NCBI RefSeq assembly: GCF_004297125.1
Contig: NZ_SCVD01000001.1
Coordinates: forward strand, 124,001 to 188,000
From: Phenylobacterium sp.
Lineage (GTDB): Bacteria > Pseudomonadota > Alphaproteobacteria > Caulobacterales > Caulobacteraceae
Direction of reading: 5' to 3'
DNA length: 64,000 bases
Shown here: one piece after another, positions 18,273 through 26,534 of the stretch
How positions within the stretch are numbered: the first letter of the stretch is position 1
Layout: each line of letters starts with the position of its first letter
Program-made: the position numbers and the translations under genes
Notes under the pieces: generated by a model
Told to the model about the DNA's origin: nothing
Seen by the model: the letters and a program-made list of their open reading frames with translations, nothing else
Database searches by the model: none

Positions 18273-19771
18273 TCGACTTTCGGCCCCAGCAGGCCGGACA
18301 CCTGGCCGACGAAATCCGGCACGCCGCGCAGCACGCCCTGGAACTGGGTCAGGGGCTCGCCGAGGCTGACGCCGCTCTGGTCGATGGCGTATTCACGGAT
18401 GGTGCGTTCGTGATGGCCCGCACGCTTCTTCACTACGGAGATCGCCCGGCGGACTTGGCCCATGGCCTCGAAATATCGAAGCAAAAGGACGGTGTCTGCC
18501 AAGTAGGTGACATCCACGGGCGACCTCATCTCGCCGACGAGCCCATGCTGTGCAACGGTCAGGTAGGTCGTGGCGCCCTGGCGGTTCAGGTACTGGAGCA
18601 GTTCGTGCATGTGCAGGAGCAGGTAGTGCTCCTCCGGCATGGAGGCCTGGTAGCCGTTCAGGCTGTCCATGATCACCGTGCTCACGTTGACGGTTGAGAC
18701 GCATTCGCGAACTCGCGCCGCGAATTCTCCCGGCGACAGTTCGGCCGCATCGACCTGTTCGATGATCATGTCGCCGCGCGCGCGCAGGCCCTCCAGGTCA
18801 AGGCCGAACGCCTTGGTGCGCTGGAACAGAAGGCCGAGCTCCTCGTCGAACACGAACAGCGCCACACGTTCTCCGCGTTCGATCGCGGCGATCGCGAACA
18901 GCAGGGTCAGCAGGGACTTGCCGGTCCCGGCCGGTCCCAGGATCAGGCAGCTCGAGCCGCGTTCGATCCCGCCGCCCAGCAGGTCGTCGAGCCCTGGGAT
19001 GTTGCAGGGTTGGGGGCTGCGGTCGAAGCTGGTCCGGTGCTCGGCCGAGACCAGCCGTGGAAAAACCTCGAGCCCACCTGTCCGGATGGCGAAGTCATGA
19101 TGGCCGCCGCGGAACCGACGGCCCCGGTACTTCGTCACCCGCACCCGGCGTCGCTCTGCGCCGTACTCCGGCGCCAGTTCTTCGAGCCGGATCACGCCGT
19201 GGGCCACGCTGTGCACCGTCTTGTCCGACGCCTCGGCGGTCAGGTCGTCCAGCAGGACGACGGTCGCCCCATGCCGCGAGAAGTAGTGCTTCAGCGCGAG
19301 GACTTGACGGCGATAGCGGAGCGAGCCCTGCGCCAGAAGGCGGATTTCCGACAGGCTGTCGATCACCACGCGGCTCGGCTTGGCGCGCTCGACGGCGTCG
19401 AGGATCAGGCGGGTCGTCTCGCCAAGTTCGAGGTCGGAGGAATAGAGCAGGCTCTGCTGCTGGTGCTCGTCCAGCAAATTCTCCGGGGGGACCAGCTCGA
19501 AGATATCGATGCCGTCCAATGTCCAGCCGTGCGACGCGGCGGTGTCGCGCAGCTCGGTTTCGGTCTCGGAGAGCGTGATGTAGAGGGTGGGTTCGCCAGC
19601 CTCGCGGCCGGCCATAAGAAAGCTCAGCGCCGCGGTGGTCTTGCCCGTGCCGGGGCTGCCCTCGAACAGGAACACGCGGCTTCGCTTGAGGCCGCCGGCC
19701 AGGATGTCGTCGAGCCCGGCGATGCCGGTGCGCGCGTCGTCGGCATGGACCGCCGCCGGGATATTCGTCAT
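18269..19771 (-). CDS. KaiC-like double-domain ATPase
   Basis: A 500-residue protein with two RecA/KaiC domains. Walker A motifs are GSPGTGKT (38-45) and GPAGTGKS (279-286). CII keeps the catalytic Glu pair (FDEEL, 310-311), whereas CI has SETETE. At the place of the KaiC autophosphorylation Ser431/Thr432 the sequence is VTYLADT, giving Thr422 and Tyr423. ATG 19771 follows GAGGGGAG. No kaiA or kaiB is nearby; the partner is the overlapping HWE kinase. KaiC homologues with kinases occur in non-cyanobacteria and are linked to light, stress or diurnal responses; exact role unknown. Confidence 0.9.
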   Translation of the reverse strand: MTNIPAAVHADDARTGIAGLDDILAGGLKRSRVFLFEGSPGTGKTTAALSFLMAGREAGEPTLYITLSETETELRDTAASHGWTLDGIDIFELVPPENLLDEHQQQSLLYSSDLELGETTRLILDAVERAKPSRVVIDSLSEIRLLAQGSLRYRRQVLALKHYFSRHGATVVLLDDLTAEASDKTVHSVAHGVIRLEELAPEYGAERRRVRVTKYRGRRFRGGHHDFAIRTGGLEVFPRLVSAEHRTSFDRSPQPCNIPGLDDLLGGGIERGSSCLILGPAGTGKSLLTLLFAIAAIERGERVALFVFDEELGLLFQRTKAFGLDLEGLRARGDMIIEQVDAAELSPGEFAARVRECVSTVNVSTVIMDSLNGYQASMPEEHYLLLHMHELLQYLNRQGATTYLTVAQHGLVGEMRSPVDVTYLADTVLLLRYFEAMGQVRRAISVVKKRAGHHERTIREYAIDQSGVSLGEPLTQFQGVLRGVPDFVGQVSGLLGPKVE

Positions 19772-19849
19772 CTCCCCTCGTTTGTGATCTTGCCGTGAAG
19801 CTGGCGCCTCCACCCCGAGCGAAAATGCGCGTCCGGGGCTGCGGTTCCG

Positions 19850-21169
19850 TCAGGCGCGCAAGCGGCGCCGTGGATCCTTCACCGCGAGCACCAGGATCAC
19901 GAAGGCGGCGGCCAGGAATCCCAGCGAAGCCAGGAACACCACGTCGTATCCGTAGATCTCGGCCACCACGCCGCCGATCAGCGGCCCGGCGGTGGCGGTG
20001 ATGCTCTCGGCCGTGGCCGAGATCGCGATGCGCATCGGCAGGTCGTCGCGGCTGCCGAACTCCAGGACCATGGTCTGGGAGGCCATCATATAGCCGCTGA
20101 GCGAAGCGCCCAGCAGGGCGAAGGCCCCGAAGATCGGGACCGCGGTATGCAGGTTCAAAAGCATGATCGTGGCGCCCACCCAGCCGACGATCGACACCAC
20201 CAGCACCGCGCGGAAGCCGGTCTTGTCGCCCATGTAGCCCCAGAGCAGGTTCGAGACCGTGTCGGCGCCCAGGAACGCGAACGACAGCAGGCCCAGGGTC
20301 GCGCCGTCCGCGCCCACCACCTTGCCCACATAGAGGATGTAGAACGGCGTCGCGATCCGCGCCGAGGTGGCCAGCATCTGCACCAGCAGGAAGAAGCCGT
20401 AGGCCCGGTCCTGGGCGATCAGCGCCGGGAACTCGCGCAGCCGGTCGCGGAATCGCGCCTGCGGCCGGGTCGTCGGTGGCTCGGGCTCCTTCAGGAGGAG
20501 CTGCAGCGCCCAGAGGCCGGCGCTGGTCAGCAGGAAGGCGAAGACGAAGGTGGTCGAATAGCCGTTCCCGAACAGGTTCTCGCCGATGAAGTACTTGCCC
20601 GCCACCCAGGCCAGGATGGCGGCGATCAGGCCGCCGGTGGCGTTGCGCCAGGCTTGCAGCCGTCCCCGCCGGCTGATCGGGATCACCTTGGACATCAAGA
20701 GGCTGAACACGACGCGCTGGGCGCCCATGAACACGCCGAACATCAGGATGAAGAACAGCAGCGCCCAGACCAGCGGCTGGCCCGACAGGAACCAGCCCGC
20801 CAGGGCCATGCCCAGGATCGCCAGCCGCCCCAGGCTGCCCATCCAGATGGCGGCCGGCATGACCTTGGTGCGGTGTTCGACTTTGGTGGCGCCGAAGATC
20901 GGGGAGATCACCCCGCCGAGCTGCTGCAGCGCCAGGCCCAAGCCGACGATGACGTTCGAGCCCGAGACCGACAGCAGGTAGGCCGGCAGGAAGGTGGGCG
21001 CGTTCACCAGCCGGAAGCCGGTCATCCCGAGCATGCCGTGAAGGTAGTTGCCGAGGTAGTTGCGTTTCAGGTTGTCCCAGACGAACTTCTCGTAGGCGGC
21101 CTCGCGCGCGGCCAGGTCGTCTGCCGCGACGAGCGCGCCGTCCTCGCTTTCGTCCAGCTTGGCGTCCAA
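19850..21169 (-). CDS. MFS transporter
   Basis: About 439 residues from a TTG start at 21169 (behind a GGCTGGGG stretch), chosen because no ATG or GTG lies before the conserved N-terminal segment AAYEKFVWDNLKRNYLGNYLHGMLGMTGFR. Twelve membrane helices are expected. Motif A-like text is LWGYMGDKTGFRAVL between helices 8 and 9. The N-terminal cytosolic Glu/Asp/Ala-rich stretch is unusual for MFS. Substrate unknown. The start is the least certain part; the frame stays open for hundreds of bases upstream. Confidence 0.78.
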   Translation of the reverse strand: MDAKLDESEDGALVAADDLAAREAAYEKFVWDNLKRNYLGNYLHGMLGMTGFRLVNAPTFLPAYLLSVSGSNVIVGLGLALQQLGGVISPIFGATKVEHRTKVMPAAIWMGSLGRLAILGMALAGWFLSGQPLVWALLFFILMFGVFMGAQRVVFSLLMSKVIPISRRGRLQAWRNATGGLIAAILAWVAGKYFIGENLFGNGYSTTFVFAFLLTSAGLWALQLLLKEPEPPTTRPQARFRDRLREFPALIAQDRAYGFFLLVQMLATSARIATPFYILYVGKVVGADGATLGLLSFAFLGADTVSNLLWGYMGDKTGFRAVLVVSIVGWVGATIMLLNLHTAVPIFGAFALLGASLSGYMMASQTMVLEFGSRDDLPMRIAISATAESITATAGPLIGGVVAEIYGYDVVFLASLGFLAAAFVILVLAVKDPRRRLRA

Positions 21170-21424
21170 ACCCCAGCCCGCGTCGGAACGGGGCTTCGCG
21201 CCCCGTCTCCCACGGCTCCCTCGCCCAATGAATTTTCGAAGGTCCGGTCCGAATTCGGGCCGTCCTGGCCCAATGCTAGGGGGATTTGCGGGGGGCGCAA
21301 CGGCTAACCCTGGCGGCAGGGTGCGCGGGCTTGGCGCTGGCCGGCCCTCGCCTGAGGGGCGCGTCAACTTGACGGCAAGCCCGACGTATCCCCACCGTCG
21401 CCGCGGTTGAGATCGGAGGGGCGG
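21170..21424. promoter_or_regulatory. Divergent intergenic region with a 7-bp hairpin
   Basis: This 255-bp region separates the leftward MFS gene from the rightward secreted-protein gene. A perfect hairpin (ACGGGGC 21188-21194, GCCCCGT 21200-21206, 5-nt loop) lies 19 bp upstream of the likely TTG start of the MFS gene and would fall in its 5' untranslated leader. GGAGGGG precedes the rightward ATG. No operator was identified with confidence. Confidence 0.35.
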
Positions 21425-21883
21425 ATGCGCAGGGTTCTGTTGGGGCTGTTGCTGGCGGCGGGGCTGGCCGGCGTCGCCCAGGCCGGCGACTTCGTCGTCG
21501 TCTCGTCCACGGATCCGGCGATCGTCCGCGGTTCCGAATACGCCAGCGGCCAGGCGTTGCAGATCGCGCCCGGCAAGTCGGTGGTGCTGGTCGATCCCGC
21601 GGGGAATGTGAAGCGATTGGCGGGCGGCGCGGCCGCCCAGGCCCTGCCGCGGCGACAGATCGCCAGCGTCGACGAGCAGCGCATGGCGGTGGTGAAGCTG
21701 CTGGTCGCCCCACCCCGCGTGCGCCGCGCCGCGCCCAACTTCGACAAGGTCTGCCCCGAGGCCGACCTCAAGACCTTCGACGGCATCCTCACGGTCGCCC
21801 CGGTGGACGGCTGCCTCAGCCGCGCCCGCGACGCCTTCGAAGCCTATGTCGAGCGCGCCGCCGGCCCGGAACCGGCCGCGTAG
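21425..21883 (+). CDS. Hypothetical exported protein
   Basis: A 152-residue protein with a clear signal peptide ([20 protein letters not shown], about 20 residues). The mature region starts GDFVVVSSTDPAIVRGSEY and continues with a beta-rich segment PGKSVVLVDPAGNVKRL, resembling small periplasmic proteins with SH3-like folds. Two Cys residues (VCPEAD and GCLSRA) may pair. ATG 21425 follows GGAGGGG. Its 3' end overlaps the convergent MFS gene by 40 bp. Function unknown. Confidence 0.75.
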   Translation: MRRVLLGLLLAAGLAGVAQAGDFVVVSSTDPAIVRGSEYASGQALQIAPGKSVVLVDPAGNVKRLAGGAAAQALPRRQIASVDEQRMAVVKLLVAPPRVRRAAPNFDKVCPEADLKTFDGILTVAPVDGCLSRARDAFEAYVERAAGPEPAA

Positions 21884-23004
21884 TTCCGCCAGAGCAGGCC
21901 GAACGCCAGGACCGCGCCGACCAGGCCGACCAGGATCGGCGCGGCGAAGGAGTGGCCTGCCGCGACGATCGCAGCGCCAACGAGGCACGATCCGGCGCAG
22001 CCTAGGTCCCAGCCGGCCTCCGTCGCCACGCTGAATCGAACCGGGCAGGGCGAAGCCTTGGCCAGGTTGTAGATGGGGGTCATCAGCGCCGGGATCCACA
22101 AGGCCTCAACCAGCGCGCCCAGGGCATTGGCCGTGACCGCCAGCCAAGGCGACCCCACGCTGATCGCGCGCAGCGTCAGGACCGCCACCATGACGGCGAA
22201 GGCCACCACGGCGGCGGTTCGACCGCCACCCGCGTCGATATGCCGGCCGATCGCCAGGCTGAACACCGCGCCGACCAGGGCGGCCAGCGCCATCGCCCCG
22301 CCATAGGCGGTGAAGCTCTCGCCCAGCGAGACGAAGAGCGCGATCTGCCAGATGTAGTAGTAACCGCCGGCGAAGATGCCGTCGCAGGCCATCAGGCCGA
22401 CGCCCATCCACGCGCCGCGCAGCCCGCCCGATCCCTCGGGCGCCACCGCCACCTGCGGCGCGCCGATCAGAGGGCCTGCGGCCAGGACCTGGACCACCGC
22501 CACCCCGAGGAAGGCGGACCACGGGCCGCCTGCGGCCAGCGCCCAGGCGCCGAGCAGTGGCGCGGCGATCCCGACGACCGCGGTCAGGGCTTCGCGGGCG
22601 CCGACCTGGCCTCCACGGTGCTCGTCGTCGCCGATGCTGGCGAAATAGGCGTGGTACGAGGTCCAGTAGAGGACGCTGCCGACCGGCCCCACGAGCACGA
22701 CCGCGGCGAAGGCCAGGTCCACGCCATGCACCAGCGGCAGGATCGGGAAGGTCGTCGCCTCCAGCACCGTGCCCAGGATCAGGGTCGCGCGCAGGCCGAA
22801 GCGGCGGGCGAACCGCAGGACGAGCGGCCGCAAAACGAACCGGCCGGCGTTCATCGCCGCCATGGCGCAAAGCACCAACGGCGCGGACACGCCGGCCCGC
22901 AGCAGGAACACCAGCACGAAGACGCCGCCCGCGCCCTGGGCCAGCGCCTGGACGCCGGAATGCAGATTGACGCGGTTGACCGCGTCGTTGCCGAAGAAGC
23001 TCAT
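21844..23004 (-). CDS. MFS transporter
   Basis: A 386-residue protein with about 12 hydrophobic helices and short loops. It begins MSFFGNDAVNRVNLHSGVQALAQGAGGVF, a pattern typical of MFS proteins of the YajR/DUF-type clade, and has FARRFGLRATLILG after helix 2 (weak motif A). The internal loop between helices 6 and 7 is short. Substrate unknown. It overlaps the convergent small secreted-protein gene by 40 bp at the 3' ends, an unusually long tail-to-tail overlap. Confidence 0.82.
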   Translation of the reverse strand: MSFFGNDAVNRVNLHSGVQALAQGAGGVFVLVFLLRAGVSAPLVLCAMAAMNAGRFVLRPLVLRFARRFGLRATLILGTVLEATTFPILPLVHGVDLAFAAVVLVGPVGSVLYWTSYHAYFASIGDDEHRGGQVGAREALTAVVGIAAPLLGAWALAAGGPWSAFLGVAVVQVLAAGPLIGAPQVAVAPEGSGGLRGAWMGVGLMACDGIFAGGYYYIWQIALFVSLGESFTAYGGAMALAALVGAVFSLAIGRHIDAGGGRTAAVVAFAVMVAVLTLRAISVGSPWLAVTANALGALVEALWIPALMTPIYNLAKASPCPVRFSVATEAGWDLGCAGSCLVGAAIVAAGHSFAAPILVGLVGAVLAFGLLWRNYAAGSGPAARST

Positions 23005-23153
23005 CGAGGAAGACGCCTGGGTGACGGGTGCGCAGGAGGGTTCGGCCGCACACGGCGGCGAAGCCCGGCTCGGCGGACTTAAGTCAGACGCGAAGGCGCT
23101 CCGTACACATGGCGGGAGTTACGCACGCCCTCCGTCGGTGCGCAACGGCGGAG

Positions 23154-23756
23154 CTAGACCCGCCGATATTCCATCTTCGAGCCATCCTCCAGCTTGCCCT
23201 GGAGCGCCAGCCAGTTCCCCGAAGCATCGTAGAAGTCGTCGATCTCGGCCTCGCCGCGCACCTGCCAGTGACCGGATTTCACCTTGGCGCAGGTGACCTT
23301 CAGCATCTTGGCTTCCTGCTGGTTGAACAGCGGCTTGCCGAAGCTGGCCTGGTTCCAGTGGCTGAGCGGCACGGCGTCGGCCGGCCCGCGCACCGCACCC
23401 TTGGGGCCAGTGATCTGCACATAGCCCGGCATGGCGCGCGCGCTGGTCTTCTGGATCTTGCCGTTGCCATTGGTGGTGGCGTCGATGCTGACCCATTTGC
23501 CGCCGGCCCAGCGCTCGATGGCGTCGTGCTTGTACTTGTAGACCGGGACCGGCCCGATCTTGACCACCATGTCGACGTTGGTGGTGACCGTGCGGTTGTC
23601 CTCGTCGCCAGCGAAGCTCATCTGGTGCTCGCCCACCCTGGTCCCGTTGCGGAAGACCTGGAACGCGAGACGGGCCGGCGCGGCGAAGGCGGTCCCCGGG
23701 ACCAGCAGTCCAATACCGGCGGCCATCAACTCCCGCCGCCCAATCACAAGGCTCAT
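23154..23756 (-). CDS. DUF6134 family exported protein
   Basis: A 200-residue protein with a GRRELMAAGIGLLVPGTAFA signal (twin Arg, so Tat export is possible but Sec cannot be excluded). The mature part is the DUF6134 beta-barrel-like pattern: FQVFRNGTRVGEHQMSF, VDMVVKIGPVPVYKYKHDAIERW and a final ASGNWLALQGKLEDGSKMEY strand. Family members are periplasmic and uncharacterised; the YKYKHDAIE region resembles lipid-binding or DUF3108-like folds. A single-gene unit next to a 48-residue ORF. Confidence 0.82.
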   Translation of the reverse strand: MSLVIGRRELMAAGIGLLVPGTAFAAPARLAFQVFRNGTRVGEHQMSFAGDEDNRTVTTNVDMVVKIGPVPVYKYKHDAIERWAGGKWVSIDATTNGNGKIQKTSARAMPGYVQITGPKGAVRGPADAVPLSHWNQASFGKPLFNQQEAKMLKVTCAKVKSGHWQVRGEAEIDDFYDASGNWLALQGKLEDGSKMEYRRV

Positions 23757-23814
23757 ATTGGATTTCCCTGGCGCCCCACCGATGGCGCCAAACTAGCGAC
23801 CTGCACGGTCCACG

Positions 23815-23961
23815 CTAGTGCGCCGGCCGCGGCTTATAGCTGCGGGGCTCGCGGACGGGCAGGGGCTTCTCGGGCGGCTTCTGGCCGTGCTGCGGCGTCG
23901 CGCAGGACTTCATGAAAGGGTAGCCCAGGGCCTGGCCCTGCTGCTGGAGGCCGTGCGTCAT
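23815..23961 (-). CDS. Small basic protein (48 residues)
   Basis: A short gene not tied to a known family. It begins ATG at 23961, with AAGGAG nine bases upstream, and ends with TAG at 23815. The product is Pro/Lys/Gln-rich (MTHGLQQQGQALGYPF… ending YKPRPAH) with one Cys and no membrane segment. It lies between a DUF6134 gene and a transglutaminase gene on the same strand, 32 bp after the latter. The good ribosome binding site is the main support. Confidence 0.5.
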   Translation of the reverse strand: MTHGLQQQGQALGYPFMKSCATPQHGQKPPEKPLPVREPRSYKPRPAH

Positions 23962-23993
23962 CGGACGTTTCTCCTTACGCTGCGAGTCATGAC

Positions 23994-24872
23994 TTACGCG
24001 GCCGCCTGTAGCGAATCGGCCGGGCGCACATCCACGTGAACGCTCAGGTTCGTGGCCCCGGGGTCGCCATAGATCGAGCCGGATATCGGCGTCGCCTCCT
24101 GCGGCGTGCGGGCCACCGCCACCGGGATCAGGTCGCCGCTCTCCGCCAGGGCGTTGGTGGGGTCGAACTCGGTCCAGCCCAGGTCGGGCAGGAACACCTC
24201 GCACCAGGCATGGGTCGCACCCGCGCCGCGGATCTCGCCGTGCGCGGGGGAGTAGAGGTAGCCCGTGACGAACCGCGCCGCGTAGCCCAGCCGCCGCAGG
24301 GCCTCCACCATCAGCCAGGCGAAGTCGCGGCAGGTGCCGGCCCCCAGCTTCACCGTGTGCGACGGCTCCTGCGCCGCGCCCAGGTCCCGGCCCTGGTATT
24401 CGAAGGTGTCGTGGATGGTCTGGTTGAGCCGCAGCAGGAACTCCAGCGCCGGTTCGTGCGCGCCGCCCATGTGCTCGCGGAGCCACCTCAGCAGGTCGCC
24501 GTCGGCATCCTCGGTCGCGGGCTCCAGGAACGGCGCCAGCACCGCCCGGTCCGCCGGCGCGTAGACGATGGGCGTCGCGGTCTGCGGGTCCTCGACCTGC
24601 AGGTCCGCCAGGTCGGCCGGATAGCGCTCGATCACCAGTTCGCTGGTGATGGACAGCCCCGTGGACTCCCCCTGCGGCGTGAAGCAGCACACCGAATTGC
24701 CCAGGGCGTCGTAGATCCAGCGGGTCTCCCCGGGCGGCGACACCGTGAGCACGGCGTCCATCACCCGGATCGCATGGCTGTCGCGCGGCCGCAGGAGCAG
24801 CCGATGCGTGGCGAAGGTGACCGGCCGCTCGTAGCTGTAGAAGGTCTCGTGTCGGATGCGCAGGCGGGCCAT
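23994..24872 (-). CDS. Transglutaminase-like protease domain protein
   Basis: A 292-residue protein with an N-terminal bacterial transglutaminase-like beta domain (RIRHETFYSYERPVTFATHRLLLRPRD) and a core with the Cys-His-Asp triad: GAGTCRDFAWLMVEAL, then GATHAWCEVFLPDLGW, then EFDPTNA. Family members cleave or cross-link peptides, often near circularly permuted ATP-grasp and alpha-E genes, which are absent here. ATG 24872 starts immediately before the domain. It is divergent from an oxidoreductase at 24932. Confidence 0.9.
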   Translation of the reverse strand: MARLRIRHETFYSYERPVTFATHRLLLRPRDSHAIRVMDAVLTVSPPGETRWIYDALGNSVCCFTPQGESTGLSITSELVIERYPADLADLQVEDPQTATPIVYAPADRAVLAPFLEPATEDADGDLLRWLREHMGGAHEPALEFLLRLNQTIHDTFEYQGRDLGAAQEPSHTVKLGAGTCRDFAWLMVEALRRLGYAARFVTGYLYSPAHGEIRGAGATHAWCEVFLPDLGWTEFDPTNALAESGDLIPVAVARTPQEATPISGSIYGDPGATNLSVHVDVRPADSLQAAA

Positions 24873-24931
24873 GCGGGCGGAACAACCTGGAGCGGTTGCG
24901 GTTCCGCCCCTCCGCATGCCACTGCAAGGGC

Positions 24932-26527
24932 ATGCATAGGGATGTGATCATCGTCGGCGGCGGGCACAACGGCCTGACCTGCGCCGCCTACCTGGCCGCC
25001 ACGGGTCTGAAGGTGACCGTGCTGGAGCGCCGCGGCGTCGTCGGCGGGGCCGCGTTGACCGAGGAGTTCCACCCCGGCTTCCGCAACTCCGTGGCCAGCT
25101 ACACGGTCTCGCTGTTGAACCCGAAGGTGGTCGCCGACCTCGAACTCGCCCGCCACGGCCTGAAGGTGGTCGAGCGGAAGATGGCCAACTTCCTGCCCCT
25201 GGACGGCGACCACTTCTTCGTGGGCGAGGGCCGCACCAAGTCCGAGGTGGCCCGCTTCTCCGCCCGCGACGCCGAGCGGTTCGACGACTACGGAAACCGC
25301 CTGGACGCCATCGCCGATGTCTTGCGCGAGCTGGTCCTGCAGACCCCGCCCAACCTGGTGGAGGGCGGCCTCGGGGAAGCGATCCCCGAGCTGCTGAAGA
25401 GCGCCGTCCTCGGCCGCAAGCTCTCCCGTCTGAACCTGACGGCCAAGCGCGACCTGCTGGCGCTGTTCTCGCAATCGGCGGGCGATTGGCTGGATGGCTG
25501 GTTCGAGGGCGCGCCCATCAAGGCGGCCTATGGTTTCGACGGCGTGGTCGGCAACTACGCCAGCCCCTACACGCCGGGCTCGGCCTACGTCCTGCTGCAC
25601 CACGTGTTCGGCGAGGTGAACGGCAAGAAGGGCGCCTGGGGCCACGCCATCGGCGGCATGGGCGCGATCAGCCAGGCCATGGCCGCCTGCTGCCGCGAGC
25701 GCGGCGTCGAGATCCGCACCGGCGCCGCCGTGGCCGAGGTGCTGACCGAGAAGGGGCGCGCCACCGGCGTCGTCACCGCCTCCGGGGACGTGCTGAAGGC
25801 GCGCGCCGTGGTTTCCAACCTGCATCCCCAGCTCCTTTTCCAGACACTGGTCGATCCGGGCGTCCAGCCCGCCGATTTCGTGGAGCGGATCGCCCGCTAC
25901 CGCTCCGGCTCCGGCACGTTCCGCATGAACGTGGCCCTGTCCGAACTGCCGCGCTTCACCGTCGCCCCCGGGCCCGGCGACCACATGACCGGCGGGATCA
26001 TCATCGCCCCGAGCCTGGCCTATATGGAGCGCGCCTACGACGACGCCCGCGCGCATGGCTGGTCGAAGGAGCCGATCGTCGAGGTGCTGATCCCGTCCAC
26101 CCTGGACGACAGCCTGGCGCCCGCCGGCCAGCACGTGGCCAGCCTGTTCTGCCAGCACGTCGCCCCCGAACTCCCCGACGGCCGGTCCTGGGACGACCAT
26201 CGCGACGAGGTCGCCGACCTGATGATCGCCACGGTGGACAAACACGCGCCGGGCTTCGCCAAGTCCGTCCTTGGCCGCCAGGTGCTCAGCCCGCTGGACC
26301 TGGAGCGCACCTTCGGTCTCGTGAACGGCGACATCATGCACGGCCGCCTCAGCTTCGATCAGCTGTTCTCGGCCCGCCCGGTGCTGGGCGCGGGCGACTA
26401 CCGGACGCCGATCAAGGGCCTCTACCAATGCGGCGCGGGCACGCACCCGGGCGGCGGCGTCACCGGCGCGCCGGGCCACAACGCCGCCCGCGAGATCCTC
26501 AAGGACGTGAGGCGCCGGCGGGTGTGA
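24932..26527 (+). CDS. Phytoene-desaturase-like FAD oxidoreductase (PYROXD2-like)
   Basis: A 531-residue flavoprotein. It begins with the dinucleotide fold MHRDVIIVGGGHNGLTCAAYLA and the ERRGVVGGAALTEEFHPGF motif of carotenoid-desaturase/PYROXD2 enzymes. The C-terminus has LYQCGAGTHPGGGVTGAPGHNAAREIL, the second FAD-binding stretch. Carotenogenesis genes are not near, so it is likely the PYROXD2-type branch with unknown substrate rather than phytoene desaturase. The ATG 24932 is selected because the Rossmann motif starts within five residues. Confidence 0.9.
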   Translation: MHRDVIIVGGGHNGLTCAAYLAATGLKVTVLERRGVVGGAALTEEFHPGFRNSVASYTVSLLNPKVVADLELARHGLKVVERKMANFLPLDGDHFFVGEGRTKSEVARFSARDAERFDDYGNRLDAIADVLRELVLQTPPNLVEGGLGEAIPELLKSAVLGRKLSRLNLTAKRDLLALFSQSAGDWLDGWFEGAPIKAAYGFDGVVGNYASPYTPGSAYVLLHHVFGEVNGKKGAWGHAIGGMGAISQAMAACCRERGVEIRTGAAVAEVLTEKGRATGVVTASGDVLKARAVVSNLHPQLLFQTLVDPGVQPADFVERIARYRSGSGTFRMNVALSELPRFTVAPGPGDHMTGGIIIAPSLAYMERAYDDARAHGWSKEPIVEVLIPSTLDDSLAPAGQHVASLFCQHVAPELPDGRSWDDHRDEVADLMIATVDKHAPGFAKSVLGRQVLSPLDLERTFGLVNGDIMHGRLSFDQLFSARPVLGAGDYRTPIKGLYQCGAGTHPGGGVTGAPGHNAAREILKDVRRRRV

Positions 26528-26534
26528 GGAGCCC

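Noticed and set aside
16266-18413. Long rightward frame over the HWE kinase and GNAT genes
   Set aside because: It is antisense to recognised kinase and acetyltransferase domains and shows no motif of its own.
18269-19771. A complete KaiABC circadian clock
   Set aside because: Only a KaiC-like gene is present; no KaiA or KaiB homologue lies in the window and the phosphorylation sites are altered.
24932-26527. Carotenoid phytoene desaturase
   Set aside because: No crtB, crtE or other carotenogenic genes are near; motifs fit the PYROXD2-type branch.
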